DNA of 64,000 bases from Paenibacillus sp. 1_12 (GCF_900114475.1 NZ_FOTE01000003.1:62001-126000), one strand, 5' to 3'. Numbered from the stretch's first letter, positions 34,253-43,907 are shown. Made by a program: numbers and translations. Notes: generated by a model from the letters alone, not told the origin.

Positions 34253-35260
34253 TTGTTTTTCACTAATTTTCAAATGTTTAAAAAGTCATCCACAGTATTG
34301 GTAGCTAGCTTGTTAAGCGCAGCACTCGTTTTATCAGGATGCGGTCAAACAGCAAGCAAGGAAGCGGCAGCGGGAAGTGGCGCAGCACAGCCTTCAACAC
34401 CAGCACCCAAGCCTGCTGCAGAGTATACCGTCAAGCATGCGATGGGTGAAACCAAGATTACGGGCAACCCAACGAAGATCGTTGTACTGACAAACGAGGG
34501 GACTGAAGTACTGCTTTCCTTAGGTATTAAGCCTGTTGGAGCTGTTAAATCATGGTCGGGTACTCCATTCTATGATCATATTAAGAAGGATTTAGAGGGT
34601 GTAACGGTTGTAGGTGACGAGAACCAACCCAATCTGGAATTGATCGCAACCTTGAAGCCGGATCTCATTATCGGTAACAAGCTGCGTCAGGAGAAGGTGT
34701 ATAGCCAGCTATCAGCAATAGCCCCGACTGTATTTTCCGAGAAAATTAATGCCGATTGGCAGAAAAATTTTAAATTATATGCCGAAGCTTTGAACAAGAA
34801 GGATCAAGGCGATCAGCTCCTTGGCAAGTTGGATCAACGAATTGCAGATTTCAAAACCAAAGCTGGAGACAGCTTGAAGATGAAAGTGTCACTGGTCCGT
34901 TTTATACCGGGCAAAACACGGATTTATTATAAAGATACATTCGCCGGGTTCATGCTGCAGAAGATTGGATTCCAGCGTCCGACCATCCAGGATCAGGATA
35001 AATTCTCCGATGACGTAAACAAGGAACGGATTCCAGATATGGATGGTGATATCTTGTTCTACTACACTTGGGATAACGATAAGAAGGAAGCCAACTCGGT
35101 TGAGCAGGAATGGATCCAGGATCCGCTATGGAAAAATTTGAACGTTGTCAAAAAGGGCAGCGCATATAAAGTGAACGACGATATTTGGAATTCATCCGGC
35201 AGCATTATTTCTGCTAATGCGCTGCTTTCCGATTTGGAAAAAATCGTTTTGAAGAAATAA
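34253..35260 (+). CDS. Iron-siderophore ABC transporter substrate-binding lipoprotein
   Basis: 335 residues. The signal peptide ends in lipobox LSGC (about residues 26-29), so the protein is lipid-anchored outside the membrane. The body is a cluster A-III binding protein of the FecB/FhuD type: TKIVVLTNEGTEVLLSLGI, LKPDLIIGNKLRQEKVYSQL and AIAPTVF. The start is TTG 34253 with GGGGGAG 7 bases upstream. The Fur box shows iron control. No permease or ATPase gene adjoins it, so it must share a transporter encoded elsewhere. The ligand cannot be named. Confidence 0.92.
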   Translation: MFFTNFQMFKKSSTVLVASLLSAALVLSGCGQTASKEAAAGSGAAQPSTPAPKPAAEYTVKHAMGETKITGNPTKIVVLTNEGTEVLLSLGIKPVGAVKSWSGTPFYDHIKKDLEGVTVVGDENQPNLELIATLKPDLIIGNKLRQEKVYSQLSAIAPTVFSEKINADWQKNFKLYAEALNKKDQGDQLLGKLDQRIADFKTKAGDSLKMKVSLVRFIPGKTRIYYKDTFAGFMLQKIGFQRPTIQDQDKFSDDVNKERIPDMDGDILFYYTWDNDKKEANSVEQEWIQDPLWKNLNVVKKGSAYKVNDDIWNSSGSIISANALLSDLEKIVLKK

Positions 35261-35327
35261 TATAGCGAGTATTGAAGAGCTAGAAGAAGAGCGAGCTTAA
35301 TGAAGAGCTTGTGATAGTGAATCTAAG

Positions 35328-35354
35328 GGGAGGCCTTGTGCCTTCCTTTTTTTG
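35328..35354 (+). terminator. Rho-independent terminator
   Basis: GGGAGGC (35328-35334) pairs with GCCTTCC (35340-35346) with one G-T pair, followed by seven T. It ends the siderophore-binding gene. Confidence 0.85.
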
Positions 35355-35404
35355 TGTAATATAACGCAAGTAACATTTTATTTTAAAAAGTAGGAAGCTT
35401 TCAA

Positions 35405-35682
35405 GTTATACCAGAAGGATCTGGGATAGCACATGTAGATCCTCCGACCAGGGTTTACATCAATTTTGAAACTTCAAATCCAAGCTACAGCTCTTTAGCT
35501 TTGGACCCCTCCGCGTCAACTAATCCAATCAAGGATATAAATTTTGATGTGTCAGGTAAGGTTACGGTTCTGGTAATCCGTTCTCTGCAACTTTGAAAAT
35601 AAATGGATTATCATGGCCTGCTTCGATTTCATCAGGAAAATGGGTAGCTGCTTCCTTTGACGGGGCTAGAACGGATGTTTAA
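35405..35682 (+). pseudogene. Unidentified protein fragment with frameshift
   Basis: From 35405 one frame reads VIPEGSGIAHVDPPTRVYIN, then FETSNPSYSSLALDPSASTN and PIKDINFDVSGKVTV; near 35570 the sense continues in another frame with SGNPFSATLKINGLSWPAS and GKWVAASFDGARTDV before TAA 35680. Both halves have coding-like composition and no start codon or ribosome site. I do not recognise the family; the beta-rich text suggests an exported or surface protein. Bases 35683-35940 show nothing else. Confidence 0.5.
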
Positions 35683-35943
35683 GGTAGGTTGACACGGACC
35701 CTGTGGTTGTCATAATTAGATCAGCGATGCTGTATAGAGATAGTCCTCATCCTATTATAGGGCGTGGACTTTTTTGGCATTTACGGCCATTCGAATTTGC
35801 ATTACAAGTGTAGAAAAAGGTGTCAATCTTTATACACAATATCCGTCATGAGCTAGACAATAATTGTTATTCGCCTTATCGGTCTGCTCTGAATGCCTGC
35901 TCTATCCCCGTTCTGCAAGCGTTTACGCGGAAAAAGCGGCTTA

Positions 35944-36012
35944 GACAAATATTGTCCTGCTGGGATTCATATGAATTGTCAGTTTTATGCTGTACAGATC
36001 TGCCCCTATAAT
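35944..36012 (+). promoter_or_regulatory. Conserved upstream promoter element, copy 1 (dioxygenase-transporter operon)
   Basis: GACAAATATTGT at 35944, then the 31-base block starting GATTCATATGAATTGTCAGT at 35964 and ending ATGCTGTA, then TATAAT at 36007. The block contains the perfect 12-bp palindrome ATTCATATGAAT. The same three parts occur at identical spacing before dhaK (43914-43982). No good -35 hexamer is present, which suits an activator-dependent promoter. Confidence 0.75.
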
Positions 36013-36103
36013 CAAATCAGCCCAGCAGAACAGGTTAACCACGGATGAAAGTTTAAGTCTGAGGGGCAGCATCATAAAACCAAATTATGGAGGCTAATGA
36101 TTC

Positions 36104-36955
36104 ATGGACAAATCATGCTTGCAGTACGGACTGACGGAAGAAGAACGTAAGACTTTTGATGAAACTGGTTATTTGATTATCGAGAACGTCCTTTCGGAGG
36201 AACACGTTGCCAAGTTGACGGAGATCGTCGATGGAATATATGAAGAAAATGTAAGCAACGGTCACGATCCAACGAAAGCGTTGTTCCATCCGAATTTTAT
36301 TCCTGACCATCCCGAGTTTTTGAAATTGGTCGATTATGAAAAGGTTCTTCCTAAGGTTTGGGGCATACTGGGCTGGAATATCTACTTATATCATTGCCAT
36401 TTGATTGTAACACCGCCAACAGGCCAACCTAAAAATTACGATAAACCATTCCCTTGGCATCAAGACAGTGGACGCGTGAATCAAGAGATCGAGTCTCACC
36501 CACGTCCGCGTCTTTCCTTAAAAGTAGCTTACTTCCTATCAGATATTTCCGAGCCAGACCGTGGTAATTTCTACATTGTACCGAACAGCCACTTGACGGA
36601 TGATATCGATATTCCGACAGTGGGCCAAATCCCGGGTGCGATTCCGGTATGCGTGAAGCCGGGAACGGCTGTATTCTTTGACCGCAGACTATGGCATGCA
36701 GCCAGCACGAACTGGTCCGATATTACACGTAAAGTGTTGTTCTATGGCTACGGCTATCGCTGGATCAAAACCAAGGATGATATGACCGTGCAAAGCCTGT
36801 GGGATCAATGTACGCCGATCCAACGCCAGCTTTTGGGTGATTGCGTTAACGCAAATGGTTACTACACGCCTACGGATGCCGATGTGCCGCTGCGCGTTTG
36901 GTTAAGAGAGCATGCACCTGAGCAGTCAAAAGGCGCTGCAACGATCGATTCGTAG
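36104..36955 (+). CDS. PhyH-type Fe(II)/2-oxoglutarate dioxygenase
   Basis: 283 residues. The facial triad is His119-x-Asp121 in PWHQDSG and His198 in LWHAAS, with the ARK-type Arg at TRKVLFYGY for 2-oxoglutarate. It is distant from the paralogue at 31048. The ATG follows GGAGGCTAA with 11 bases. Its promoter carries the conserved element shared with dhaK, and the downstream genes are a HbpS-like protein and an ABC sugar transporter in the same direction. It may oxidise the imported compound in the cytosol; the substrate is unknown. Confidence 0.9.
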   Translation: MDKSCLQYGLTEEERKTFDETGYLIIENVLSEEHVAKLTEIVDGIYEENVSNGHDPTKALFHPNFIPDHPEFLKLVDYEKVLPKVWGILGWNIYLYHCHLIVTPPTGQPKNYDKPFPWHQDSGRVNQEIESHPRPRLSLKVAYFLSDISEPDRGNFYIVPNSHLTDDIDIPTVGQIPGAIPVCVKPGTAVFFDRRLWHAASTNWSDITRKVLFYGYGYRWIKTKDDMTVQSLWDQCTPIQRQLLGDCVNANGYYTPTDADVPLRVWLREHAPEQSKGAATIDS

Positions 36956-37131
36956 GAATTGGGAGAACAAATGCTGCTGCATGGCTCAGAAATACAGTAG
37001 CACTGCAGACTCTTGAAAGACTCTGAGCAATTGGTCTTTAAAGTTAATCAAGGACAAACGCGCATCCGTCTTTTTGCAGCTCCTGACGAAAAGACGGTGC
37101 AGCGGTTTGTCAGTCATTCAAAGATTGGGAT

Positions 37132-37617
37132 GTGTTTAAGTTGGAAGATTATACAGCAGTATTGGAACAACTGTTAGAGGAAGAGCAACAACTGCAATTT
37201 AAGACTTTCACGAATCAGATGGCTTTTGAAATCGGCTGTAGGATCGTAGCCAAGGCTGCATCCGAGCATAAATCGATTTTAGTTGATATTTCCAAGAACG
37301 GCTTATCCATCTTCCACTGTGCCATGGAAGGCAAGACCTTAAATAATGCGCAGTGGGTTAAACGTAAAAACAATGTGGTAAAGCAGTTCGGCCGCAGCTC
37401 TTATTATATGAATGTTTTGCTAAAATCCAAACAGACCACGATGCTGGAATGGGGCTTCGTTGACCCCAATGAATATGCAGCGGTTGGAGGGGCTTTTCCC
37501 ATCGTCATTAAAGGCGTTGGCGTTGTAGGTACAGTTACCGTGTCAGGGCTGCCGCAAGAACAGGATCATCAACTAGTCACTTCGGTACTGAAGGAATTCG
37601 TGAATACAGCTAAATAG
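37132..37617 (+). CDS. UPF0303/HbpS-GlcG-like protein
   Basis: 161 residues from GTG 37132. The sequence (MAFEIGCRIVAKAASEHKSI, then VDISKNGLSIFHCAMEGKTL, and AVGGAFPIVIKGVGVVGTVT with VSGLPQEQDHQLV) is the profilin-like fold of the HbpS/GlcG/UPF0303 family. Members are often called heme-degrading domain proteins, but many accompany sugar-acid or polyol catabolism. The ribosome site is weak (GGGA). It ends 10 bases before the first permease gene, so it belongs to the same operon. Confidence 0.85.
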   Translation: MFKLEDYTAVLEQLLEEEQQLQFKTFTNQMAFEIGCRIVAKAASEHKSILVDISKNGLSIFHCAMEGKTLNNAQWVKRKNNVVKQFGRSSYYMNVLLKSKQTTMLEWGFVDPNEYAAVGGAFPIVIKGVGVVGTVTVSGLPQEQDHQLVTSVLKEFVNTAK

Positions 37618-37627
37618 AGGTGGACTT

Positions 37628-38581
37628 ATGGCGCAATCCAATGTTTTAATCAAGCGGAGCAAAAGTGCAGCCACGCGTTCCCGGCTGTGGATCAGCATCG
37701 TACAATACAAATATATGTACTTGCTCGCTTTGCCTGGCATTTTATACTTTATCTTGTTTAAATTCGTTCCAATGTGGGGCCTGCTCCTCGCATTCTTTGA
37801 ATACAACCCCTATACAGGCTTTGCTGGCGCCGAATGGGTGGGAGTCAAGCATTTCAAGGAATTGTTCGTCGACGAGAACTTTTACCTCATGCTCAGGAAT
37901 ACGTTTGCTATCAACATATTTGGCCTTGTTTTAATGTTCCCGCTGCCGATTTTTCTTTCTCTGATGTTGAACGAAGTGAGAAGTGAAATTTTTAAAAAAT
38001 TGAACCAATCCATCGTATATTTACCCCACTTTTTATCCTGGGTTGTTGTCGTCAGTATGACGTTTTTTATTTTCTCCTCAGAAATAGGCATTATCAATAA
38101 ACTCCTAAGTGATGCAGGTTATGAGCGTATTTTGTTTTTATCCAATCCTAACTATTTTTGGGGTCTTTTAACTGTGCAAAATATGTGGAAAGAAGCGGGA
38201 TGGGGAACCATTATTTTTCTAGCAGCCATGGCAGGCGTTGATCCTCAACGTTATGAAGCCGCTGTTGTGGATGGAGCCAGCCGGTTTCGGCAAATCTGGC
38301 ATATCACGCTTCCAGCGATCCGTCCAACCATTATTATTTTACTGATTCTGAGATTGGGTCATATGGCGGATGTCGGCTTTGAACAAGTGCTGCTGATGTT
38401 AAATCCACTGGTCATGTCTGTGGCTGAAGTGTTCGATACGTATGCATACACACATGGTATCCTTAAAGGACAAATTAGTGTAGGGGTTACGGTCGGGATG
38501 TTTAAAGGCTTGGTTGGTTTGGTACTGGTACTGGCATCCAACTATACCGTTAAGAAGATGGGCCAAGACGGTATCTATTAG
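37628..38581 (+). CDS. LplB-type carbohydrate ABC transporter permease
   Basis: 317 residues, six membrane helices. The EAA loop, where the ATPase docks, is near 210 (YEAAVVDGASRFRQIWHITL with P). Length and N-terminus (YKYMYLLALPGILYFILFKF) are those of the LplB family of CUT1 transporters, which typically import oligosaccharides or polysaccharide fragments with a YtcP-type partner. The partner is encoded 200 bases downstream, beyond a repeat element. No ATPase gene is present, as is usual for this group, which shares MsmX. Confidence 0.93.
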   Translation: MAQSNVLIKRSKSAATRSRLWISIVQYKYMYLLALPGILYFILFKFVPMWGLLLAFFEYNPYTGFAGAEWVGVKHFKELFVDENFYLMLRNTFAINIFGLVLMFPLPIFLSLMLNEVRSEIFKKLNQSIVYLPHFLSWVVVVSMTFFIFSSEIGIINKLLSDAGYERILFLSNPNYFWGLLTVQNMWKEAGWGTIIFLAAMAGVDPQRYEAAVVDGASRFRQIWHITLPAIRPTIIILLILRLGHMADVGFEQVLLMLNPLVMSVAEVFDTYAYTHGILKGQISVGVTVGMFKGLVGLVLVLASNYTVKKMGQDGIY

Positions 38582-38585
38582 ATGT

Positions 38586-38755
38586 TGTTCAAAAAGTTCT
38601 CTTTTGATCACGAAGTCACACAGGAAGCTTACTCGGCATCGAATCTTGCATTCAGGCTCGAAGTGCGGTGCTCATTTAGGCATTTCCTAAACTCCGCTCC
38701 TCCTTTTTCACCTTCTTGCAACCTTCTCGGTGCTGAAAAGTAGACTTTTTGAACA
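38586..38755. repeat. MITE-like 170-bp intergenic repeat with 12-bp inverted ends
   Basis: TGTTCAAAAAGT (38586-38597) and ACTTTTTGAACA (38744-38755) are perfect inverted repeats. The interior holds a further palindrome, TTTAGGCATTTCCTAAA, and no reading frame. I recall similar intergenic sequence from other Paenibacillus genomes. It fills the gap between two permease genes that are usually adjacent. RNA from it would fold into a long hairpin and could affect the ratio of the two permeases. Confidence 0.75.
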
Positions 38756-38780
38756 CGCACTATAAGAAAGGAGACGCAGC

Positions 38781-39662
38781 ATGAGTTTTGTGGCAAGCAA
38801 GAAAATGACTACCTTTGATTGGGTTAATTATACGATTCTCGCGATCATTTCATTCGCCTGTGTGTTCCCGTTCATTTATGTATTCAGTGTTTCCTTCACC
38901 GATCCCGATGTGTATGTGCCGCTTAAGTTTTATTTGTTTCCCGATCAATGGTCACTGGCCGCATACAAATATTTGTTGTCGACCAACAGCTTTTTGAACT
39001 CGCTGAGAAACACGATATTTATTACCGTTATCGGTACAGCGCTCAGTATTGTTTGTTCGTTTACACTCGCGTATACGCTTACAAAAAAAGCAATGCCTGG
39101 TCGGAATTTTATGCTGAGCGCGGTTATTTTTACACTCGTATTCAATGCGGGAATTGTTCCCAGCTATATCCTGGTTAAAGAATTAGGATTAATTAACTCA
39201 CTTTGGAGCTTAATTTGGCCGAGCTTAACAAGCGCGTGGAGCTTAATTGTTATCAAAAGCTTTTTTGAATCTCTGCCTGCTGAATTGGAAGACTCCGCAC
39301 GGATCGATGGATGCACCGATATTGGCGTATTCTTAAGAATTGTTATTCCCTTATCCATGCCGGCGATTGCAGCTTTTACGCTATTTTTCGCCGTATCCTA
39401 TTGGAACACTTATTTCAATGCCCTGATTTACTTGTCTGATTCCAAGAAGTGGACACTGCAGGTCCTTATTAAAACGTTGGTTATTGATTCCGATTCCAAT
39501 GGTGTAGGGCAGGCAGGTGCAGGGGGAGATTCCCGTGCCGTACCACAGGAAACGATCCGGATGGCCTCCATTATGCTTGCGATGGCACCAATCCTGCTCG
39601 TGTACCCGTTTTTACAGAAGCATTTTGCCAAGGGTGTTATGTTAGGCTCAGTCAAAGGTTAA
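38781..39662 (+). CDS. YtcP-type carbohydrate ABC transporter permease
   Basis: 293 residues, six membrane helices. The N-terminus (FDWVNYTILAIISFACVFPF, IYVFSVSFTDPDVY) and the EAA loop (LPAELEDSARIDGCTDIGVF, then LRIVIPLSMP) identify the second CUT1 permease. It pairs with the LplB-type subunit. AAAGGAG precedes ATG 38781. The substrate-binding lipoprotein gene follows after 26 bases. Confidence 0.93.
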   Translation: MSFVASKKMTTFDWVNYTILAIISFACVFPFIYVFSVSFTDPDVYVPLKFYLFPDQWSLAAYKYLLSTNSFLNSLRNTIFITVIGTALSIVCSFTLAYTLTKKAMPGRNFMLSAVIFTLVFNAGIVPSYILVKELGLINSLWSLIWPSLTSAWSLIVIKSFFESLPAELEDSARIDGCTDIGVFLRIVIPLSMPAIAAFTLFFAVSYWNTYFNALIYLSDSKKWTLQVLIKTLVIDSDSNGVGQAGAGGDSRAVPQETIRMASIMLAMAPILLVYPFLQKHFAKGVMLGSVKG

Positions 39663-39688
39663 CACAAATCATGAGGGGGATTTAACCA

Positions 39689-41257
39689 ATGAAACCATTG
39701 CACGTAAAAAGATTATCCATGAGCTTGTCCTGTTTATTAGCGATTTCGATGCTTGCCGCTTGTTCAGATGGTGGCGGAGGAACGAAAACTGCAGCGCCTG
39801 CACCTGCAGCAGATCCTAAGGCGGCACCTAAAGCTGCTGAAGCAGAAAAGCCGCTAACCGTCAAAATCTTCGCCGGATTGTATAACGATGCTCCTGATAT
39901 GAATAATGTCTATTGGACAGAGTGGCAAAAACGCACGAATTCTAAATTGGAAATGGAATGGGTACCATCCGGTGATATCGATACGAAGATGGATTTAGTG
40001 CTCGCATCCGGTGATCTTCCGGAAATTCTCTCCTCTCCTAATGCGAATAGACCTTCATTGATTAATGCAGCCAAGAACGGTGCATTCTGGGATTTGACTC
40101 CTTTTCTCGGTGACTTTAAAGACTTTCCGAACTTGAAAAACAATCTGGCTAAGGACGCACTTAAATATTTATCGGTTGACGGCAAAATTTATGCGCTGCC
40201 ACGTTCCCGCTCCCGGGTGGATCTGGGGCTGAAGATTCGTAAGGATTGGCTGGATAAGCTGAACATTCCAGTTCCGACGACTTTGGATGAATATGCGGCT
40301 GCTATCAAAAAGATTGTGGATTCCGATCCTGACGGCAATGGTAAAAAGGATACGTTGGGTCTCACGGGTCACGGTGTCGTCATTGATGACGGTAACGGCT
40401 TGTTCGCCGCTGGCTTCGGTGCATACAACCCTACCTTTAATGAAGAAGGCGGTATGATTGAAACGAGATTGACACCTCAATGGGACGATATGATTGCCTA
40501 CTTCAGACAAATGTATGCGGACGGCGGATTACCGAAGGAATTTTCCGTTATGAAGACAACGCAGCAGGAGGAATTGTTCAGAACCGGTAAAAATGCTTCT
40601 CTCGTATACAGTATATGGTGGGATGATGAGTGGGAGAAGGAGAACAAAAAGACGCAGCCGGATGCTAAGATTCTTAACTTGCTGTTAAAAGGACCTAAAG
40701 GTGATGTAGCTCTGGATCTGCAAACAGGCGTTTCCGGAGGTTACTATATTTCCAAGAAAGTACCTGAAGCCAGGGTTAAAGAATTGCTTAAATATTTGGA
40801 AAAAACAGCGTCCCAAGAGATTACAGACTTTGCCTACTATGGTATTGAAGGTGTGCATCATAAGGTCGTTGACGGACAAAAGGTGTTAACCGAACAAGGC
40901 GTGAAGGAAGTCAATGTTACAAGTAAAGGCGCGGGTGTTCTGGCTTATTCCAAGTGGGGCAAGGTTATTAGCGCGGCAGGAACCAAAGCATTCAATGATG
41001 CCAAAATGAAAGAAGTAGAAAAATTTGATGAGCTTGGTAAAGTGGATCCGTTCAGAGGCATTATTTCTGCTTCTTGGTTGAACACTTGGCCAAAATACGA
41101 AAGTGAATGGAAAACGATGGAGGCTAAGGCAGTCGTAGGCCAAATCACGATGGATGAATATAAAGCGTATACAGCGAAGCTGAGAAATCTACCAGAGATG
41201 AAAAAAGCCTTCAAAGAATTTAATGACGCTTATAAAGTATTTACGGGTAATCAATAA
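39689..41257 (+). CDS. Extracellular solute-binding lipoprotein of the CUT1 transporter
   Basis: 522 residues. The signal peptide with lipobox LAAC (about 22-25) is followed by a Gly/Ala/Pro-rich tether and a family 1 binding-protein fold: NVYWTEWQKRTNSKLEMEWV, DGKIYALPRSRSRVDLGLKI, RKDWLDKLNIPVPTTLDEY. DSDPDGNGKKDTLG resembles the calcium-binding loop of YtcQ/LipO-type proteins. It captures the sugar and delivers it to the two permeases just upstream. The ligand is unknown. An attenuating hairpin follows before the regulator gene. Confidence 0.93.
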   Translation: MKPLHVKRLSMSLSCLLAISMLAACSDGGGGTKTAAPAPAADPKAAPKAAEAEKPLTVKIFAGLYNDAPDMNNVYWTEWQKRTNSKLEMEWVPSGDIDTKMDLVLASGDLPEILSSPNANRPSLINAAKNGAFWDLTPFLGDFKDFPNLKNNLAKDALKYLSVDGKIYALPRSRSRVDLGLKIRKDWLDKLNIPVPTTLDEYAAAIKKIVDSDPDGNGKKDTLGLTGHGVVIDDGNGLFAAGFGAYNPTFNEEGGMIETRLTPQWDDMIAYFRQMYADGGLPKEFSVMKTTQQEELFRTGKNASLVYSIWWDDEWEKENKKTQPDAKILNLLLKGPKGDVALDLQTGVSGGYYISKKVPEARVKELLKYLEKTASQEITDFAYYGIEGVHHKVVDGQKVLTEQGVKEVNVTSKGAGVLAYSKWGKVISAAGTKAFNDAKMKEVEKFDELGKVDPFRGIISASWLNTWPKYESEWKTMEAKAVVGQITMDEYKAYTAKLRNLPEMKKAFKEFNDAYKVFTGNQ

Positions 41258-41278
41258 CATGTATAATATTTGACCGCT

Positions 41279-41330
41279 ATTGTGGTCACTGGAACGATTG
41301 ATTTCCAGTGGCCGCAATATTGCTGTTTTA
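41279..41330 (+). terminator. Terminator or attenuator between the binding-protein and regulator genes
   Basis: ATTGTGGTCACTGGAA (41279-41294) pairs with TTCCAGTGGCCGCAAT (41303-41318) with two wobble pairs, followed by ATTGCTGTTTT. It may lower expression of the downstream regulator relative to the transporter genes. Confidence 0.75.
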
Positions 41331-41402
41331 TCGTCATTAATGGAATAGTTTGTTATACTTGTGGAAATCGGATAGTTATTCACCGGTTAAGGGAGCACAT
41401 CA

Positions 41403-43727
41403 ATGAGGAGATTTCTGGGTTTCGTACAAAAAACTTTTTTCTCACTATTACCGCGAACCAATTATTTAAAGAGGTTAATTTGGTTCGGCTGTCTAACCGT
41501 CTCCATTCCGATCATTTTAGCTGGAAGCGCTTACTATCATTTTTCTATTGTTAAGCTGACTGAACAATTTAAAGAAGACAATAAAGCGACGGTAACACTG
41601 ATTAAAGACCGTATGGAAAATCTGTTGACGAATATTGAACATGACTCATTGAAAATGTCGGTTAATCCTTTTGTGAAAGATAATATAGGAAAACCGGGGT
41701 TTCTAAGCGATTGGTATCAGCAGATGATGATTGTGGATTTGCTGCAGCTGCACCAAAATTCCAATAATGTTATCGCTGATATTGTTTTTTATGAAGCGCT
41801 ATCCGGAGTTGTAATTACCCAGAATTATGGTTTCGTTACGTTTGATAAATACAAGAACCGCAAGGATTTGGAAAGCGCACTGGCGTTGAATGTCCCGGCA
41901 GCTTGGGTTACTCTGCCTGATTCAGCTGCGAACGGTTATATTACGTATTTCAGGCGGCTGCCTATCCTGCCTTCGGTACAGCCTCAAGGTGCATTGCTTG
42001 TTCATGTTAAGCAAGAATTGCTTAGGCACAACCTGATGAATTATTCAACCTATTCGAAAAATCAATCATTTATCGTACTCGATTCCAACAATAAAATTAT
42101 TTTAAAATCCTCCGATGATCGATTGTGGAGTCATCAGGATGGGGAAACAACAGGCTTGGACGTGATACTGAATGACGAGACGAGTTCAGGTCAATATGTG
42201 ATCAAAGCCCAGGATGGTGATTCCTATATTGCCGTGTTTCAGAAAACTTTGCTGGGAAGAACATACATTTCCTTGCTTCCGGAGAGCGAATTGCTGCGGC
42301 AGGTCAGCTGGATTCGCTGGTTGATCGTGTTTTCGGTAGTCGTGTTCTTGATTGTGGGTCTGCTGCTGACGTTTTTCGCTTCCAGAAGGATTTACAATCC
42401 GATCGAGAATTTAATCAAATACGGGGCGAACCTGCAGGGCGGGCGTTCGATCAAGCAGCAGGGCAATGAAATTGAGTTTTTGAAATCGTGTCTTGGACAT
42501 TTGAACGAACAAGCGTTGGCGCTTGAAACGTACATGCAAAAAACACAGCCTAACCTTAGAGATCAACTGTTAAAAAAGTTTCTCAAAGGCTTCACGGGAA
42601 ACGGAGACATGCTGCTGCGAGATTGTGCTGATTTTCAAATCCCGACAAAGGGCTCGTTTGTTGTTATGATCACAATTGTTGAAAATTTATTCAAGGAAAA
42701 GCGTTTTTTGCCCAATGAAGGTGCAATTGTTTTGTTTGCAGTCATGAATGTCATTAAGGAGCTGCTGAGCAAATCCCAGGTGAATGGCTATGTCGTAGAA
42801 AATAATGAACGGGAGAGCATTACGATTCTTCACTTTGATGAAAGCGTACCGAGAGAGCGGATTATGCAGATGACTCGGACTTTTGCCGAGGAGATCAAGG
42901 AAGCCTTAAACCAATATTTATCTTTCTCGGTATCCAATGGAGTCGGCGGTATTTATTTGGACATTACCCGAATATCAGATTGCTATCATGAGGCTCAAGC
43001 GGCTCTGCAAAACCGGATTTTCAGTGACTCACAAGCCATTTTATTTTTTGACGAGCTGGAGCCTTCGGAGAAACAATCGTTATTTTTCTATCCTCGTGAG
43101 CAAGAGAAAGTCATCGTAGATGCGTTATCGAGAGGCGAACTTGTATATGCGGAGAAAGGCTTGAATGAGTTTGCCAAAACCTTGCGCGACTCCGGTTCCT
43201 ATAATACGATCTATCAGTGCTATCATGTGCTGCTTTCTTCGATTATTCAATCATTGGAGGAGCAGGGGCCGGGCGTGATCGATTCGTTGGAAGGCAACTG
43301 GTTTGATCAGTTGAAGGCAAGGCAAACTGCACGTGAAATTTATGAATGGTACATTGAGATTATTTTCCCTTTGTATCAGCAGCTTACCGAAGAATTTCGC
43401 AAAAAAAGTGTCAGAATTGCCATCCAAAAAGTTTGCAAGCATATCCGCGAAAATCCCGGCGCCAATCACTCCCTGATCGAAAGTGCAGAGATGATCGGTA
43501 TGAGTCCCTCCTATTTGAGCCGTATGTTCAAGAAGGAGGTTGGCGTTGCGTTTATTGAATATTTGACCGAATATAAGGTTGAGAAGGCGAAGCAATCGCT
43601 GCAGGATACCGACCTGAGTGTAATGGAGATCGCGGAGGTTGTAGGTTATTCGGAGCGTAATTTGAACCGGGCCTTTCAGCGTTACGTGGGCATGTCGCCG
43701 AAGCAGTACCGAATGTCGAATCGTTAA
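41403..43727 (+). CDS. Membrane-bound AraC-family regulator (YesM/YesN-like single-protein type)
   Basis: 774 residues. Membrane segments near 22-45 and 298-322 enclose an extracellular sensor of about 250 residues. A linker region of about 300 residues leads to a C-terminal AraC helix-turn-helix pair (670-774): SLIESAEMIGMSPSYLSRMF, VMEIAEVVGYSERNLNRAFQ, GMSPKQYR. Such regulators in Paenibacillus sense the carbohydrate outside the cell and activate the adjacent transporter operon. It is therefore the leading candidate to bind the element shared by 35944-36012 and 43914-43982. GGGAG lies 9 bases before ATG 41403. A terminator follows. Confidence 0.93.
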   Translation: MRRFLGFVQKTFFSLLPRTNYLKRLIWFGCLTVSIPIILAGSAYYHFSIVKLTEQFKEDNKATVTLIKDRMENLLTNIEHDSLKMSVNPFVKDNIGKPGFLSDWYQQMMIVDLLQLHQNSNNVIADIVFYEALSGVVITQNYGFVTFDKYKNRKDLESALALNVPAAWVTLPDSAANGYITYFRRLPILPSVQPQGALLVHVKQELLRHNLMNYSTYSKNQSFIVLDSNNKIILKSSDDRLWSHQDGETTGLDVILNDETSSGQYVIKAQDGDSYIAVFQKTLLGRTYISLLPESELLRQVSWIRWLIVFSVVVFLIVGLLLTFFASRRIYNPIENLIKYGANLQGGRSIKQQGNEIEFLKSCLGHLNEQALALETYMQKTQPNLRDQLLKKFLKGFTGNGDMLLRDCADFQIPTKGSFVVMITIVENLFKEKRFLPNEGAIVLFAVMNVIKELLSKSQVNGYVVENNERESITILHFDESVPRERIMQMTRTFAEEIKEALNQYLSFSVSNGVGGIYLDITRISDCYHEAQAALQNRIFSDSQAILFFDELEPSEKQSLFFYPREQEKVIVDALSRGELVYAEKGLNEFAKTLRDSGSYNTIYQCYHVLLSSIIQSLEEQGPGVIDSLEGNWFDQLKARQTAREIYEWYIEIIFPLYQQLTEEFRKKSVRIAIQKVCKHIRENPGANHSLIESAEMIGMSPSYLSRMFKKEVGVAFIEYLTEYKVEKAKQSLQDTDLSVMEIAEVVGYSERNLNRAFQRYVGMSPKQYRMSNR

Positions 43728-43731
43728 TTTA

Positions 43732-43760
43732 AAGTCGTTCAGGATGAACGGCTTTTTTGT
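43732..43760 (+). terminator. Rho-independent terminator
   Basis: AGTCGTTC (43733-43740) pairs with GAACGGCT (43746-43753) with one G-T pair, followed by TTTTTTG. It ends the transporter-regulator operon. Confidence 0.85.
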
Positions 43761-43907
43761 TATATCCTTTCCCTGGAAATTTGGTCATTTTAGGTGTGGC
43801 TGCGACATTGTGGACCTGTTCAAGACTGGACAAAAAATGTCCTATGATGATGAGATCGTTAAAAAGCATAGCTGCGGCCCTTTACGCCAAGCTAATTGCA
43901 GCTTGCC

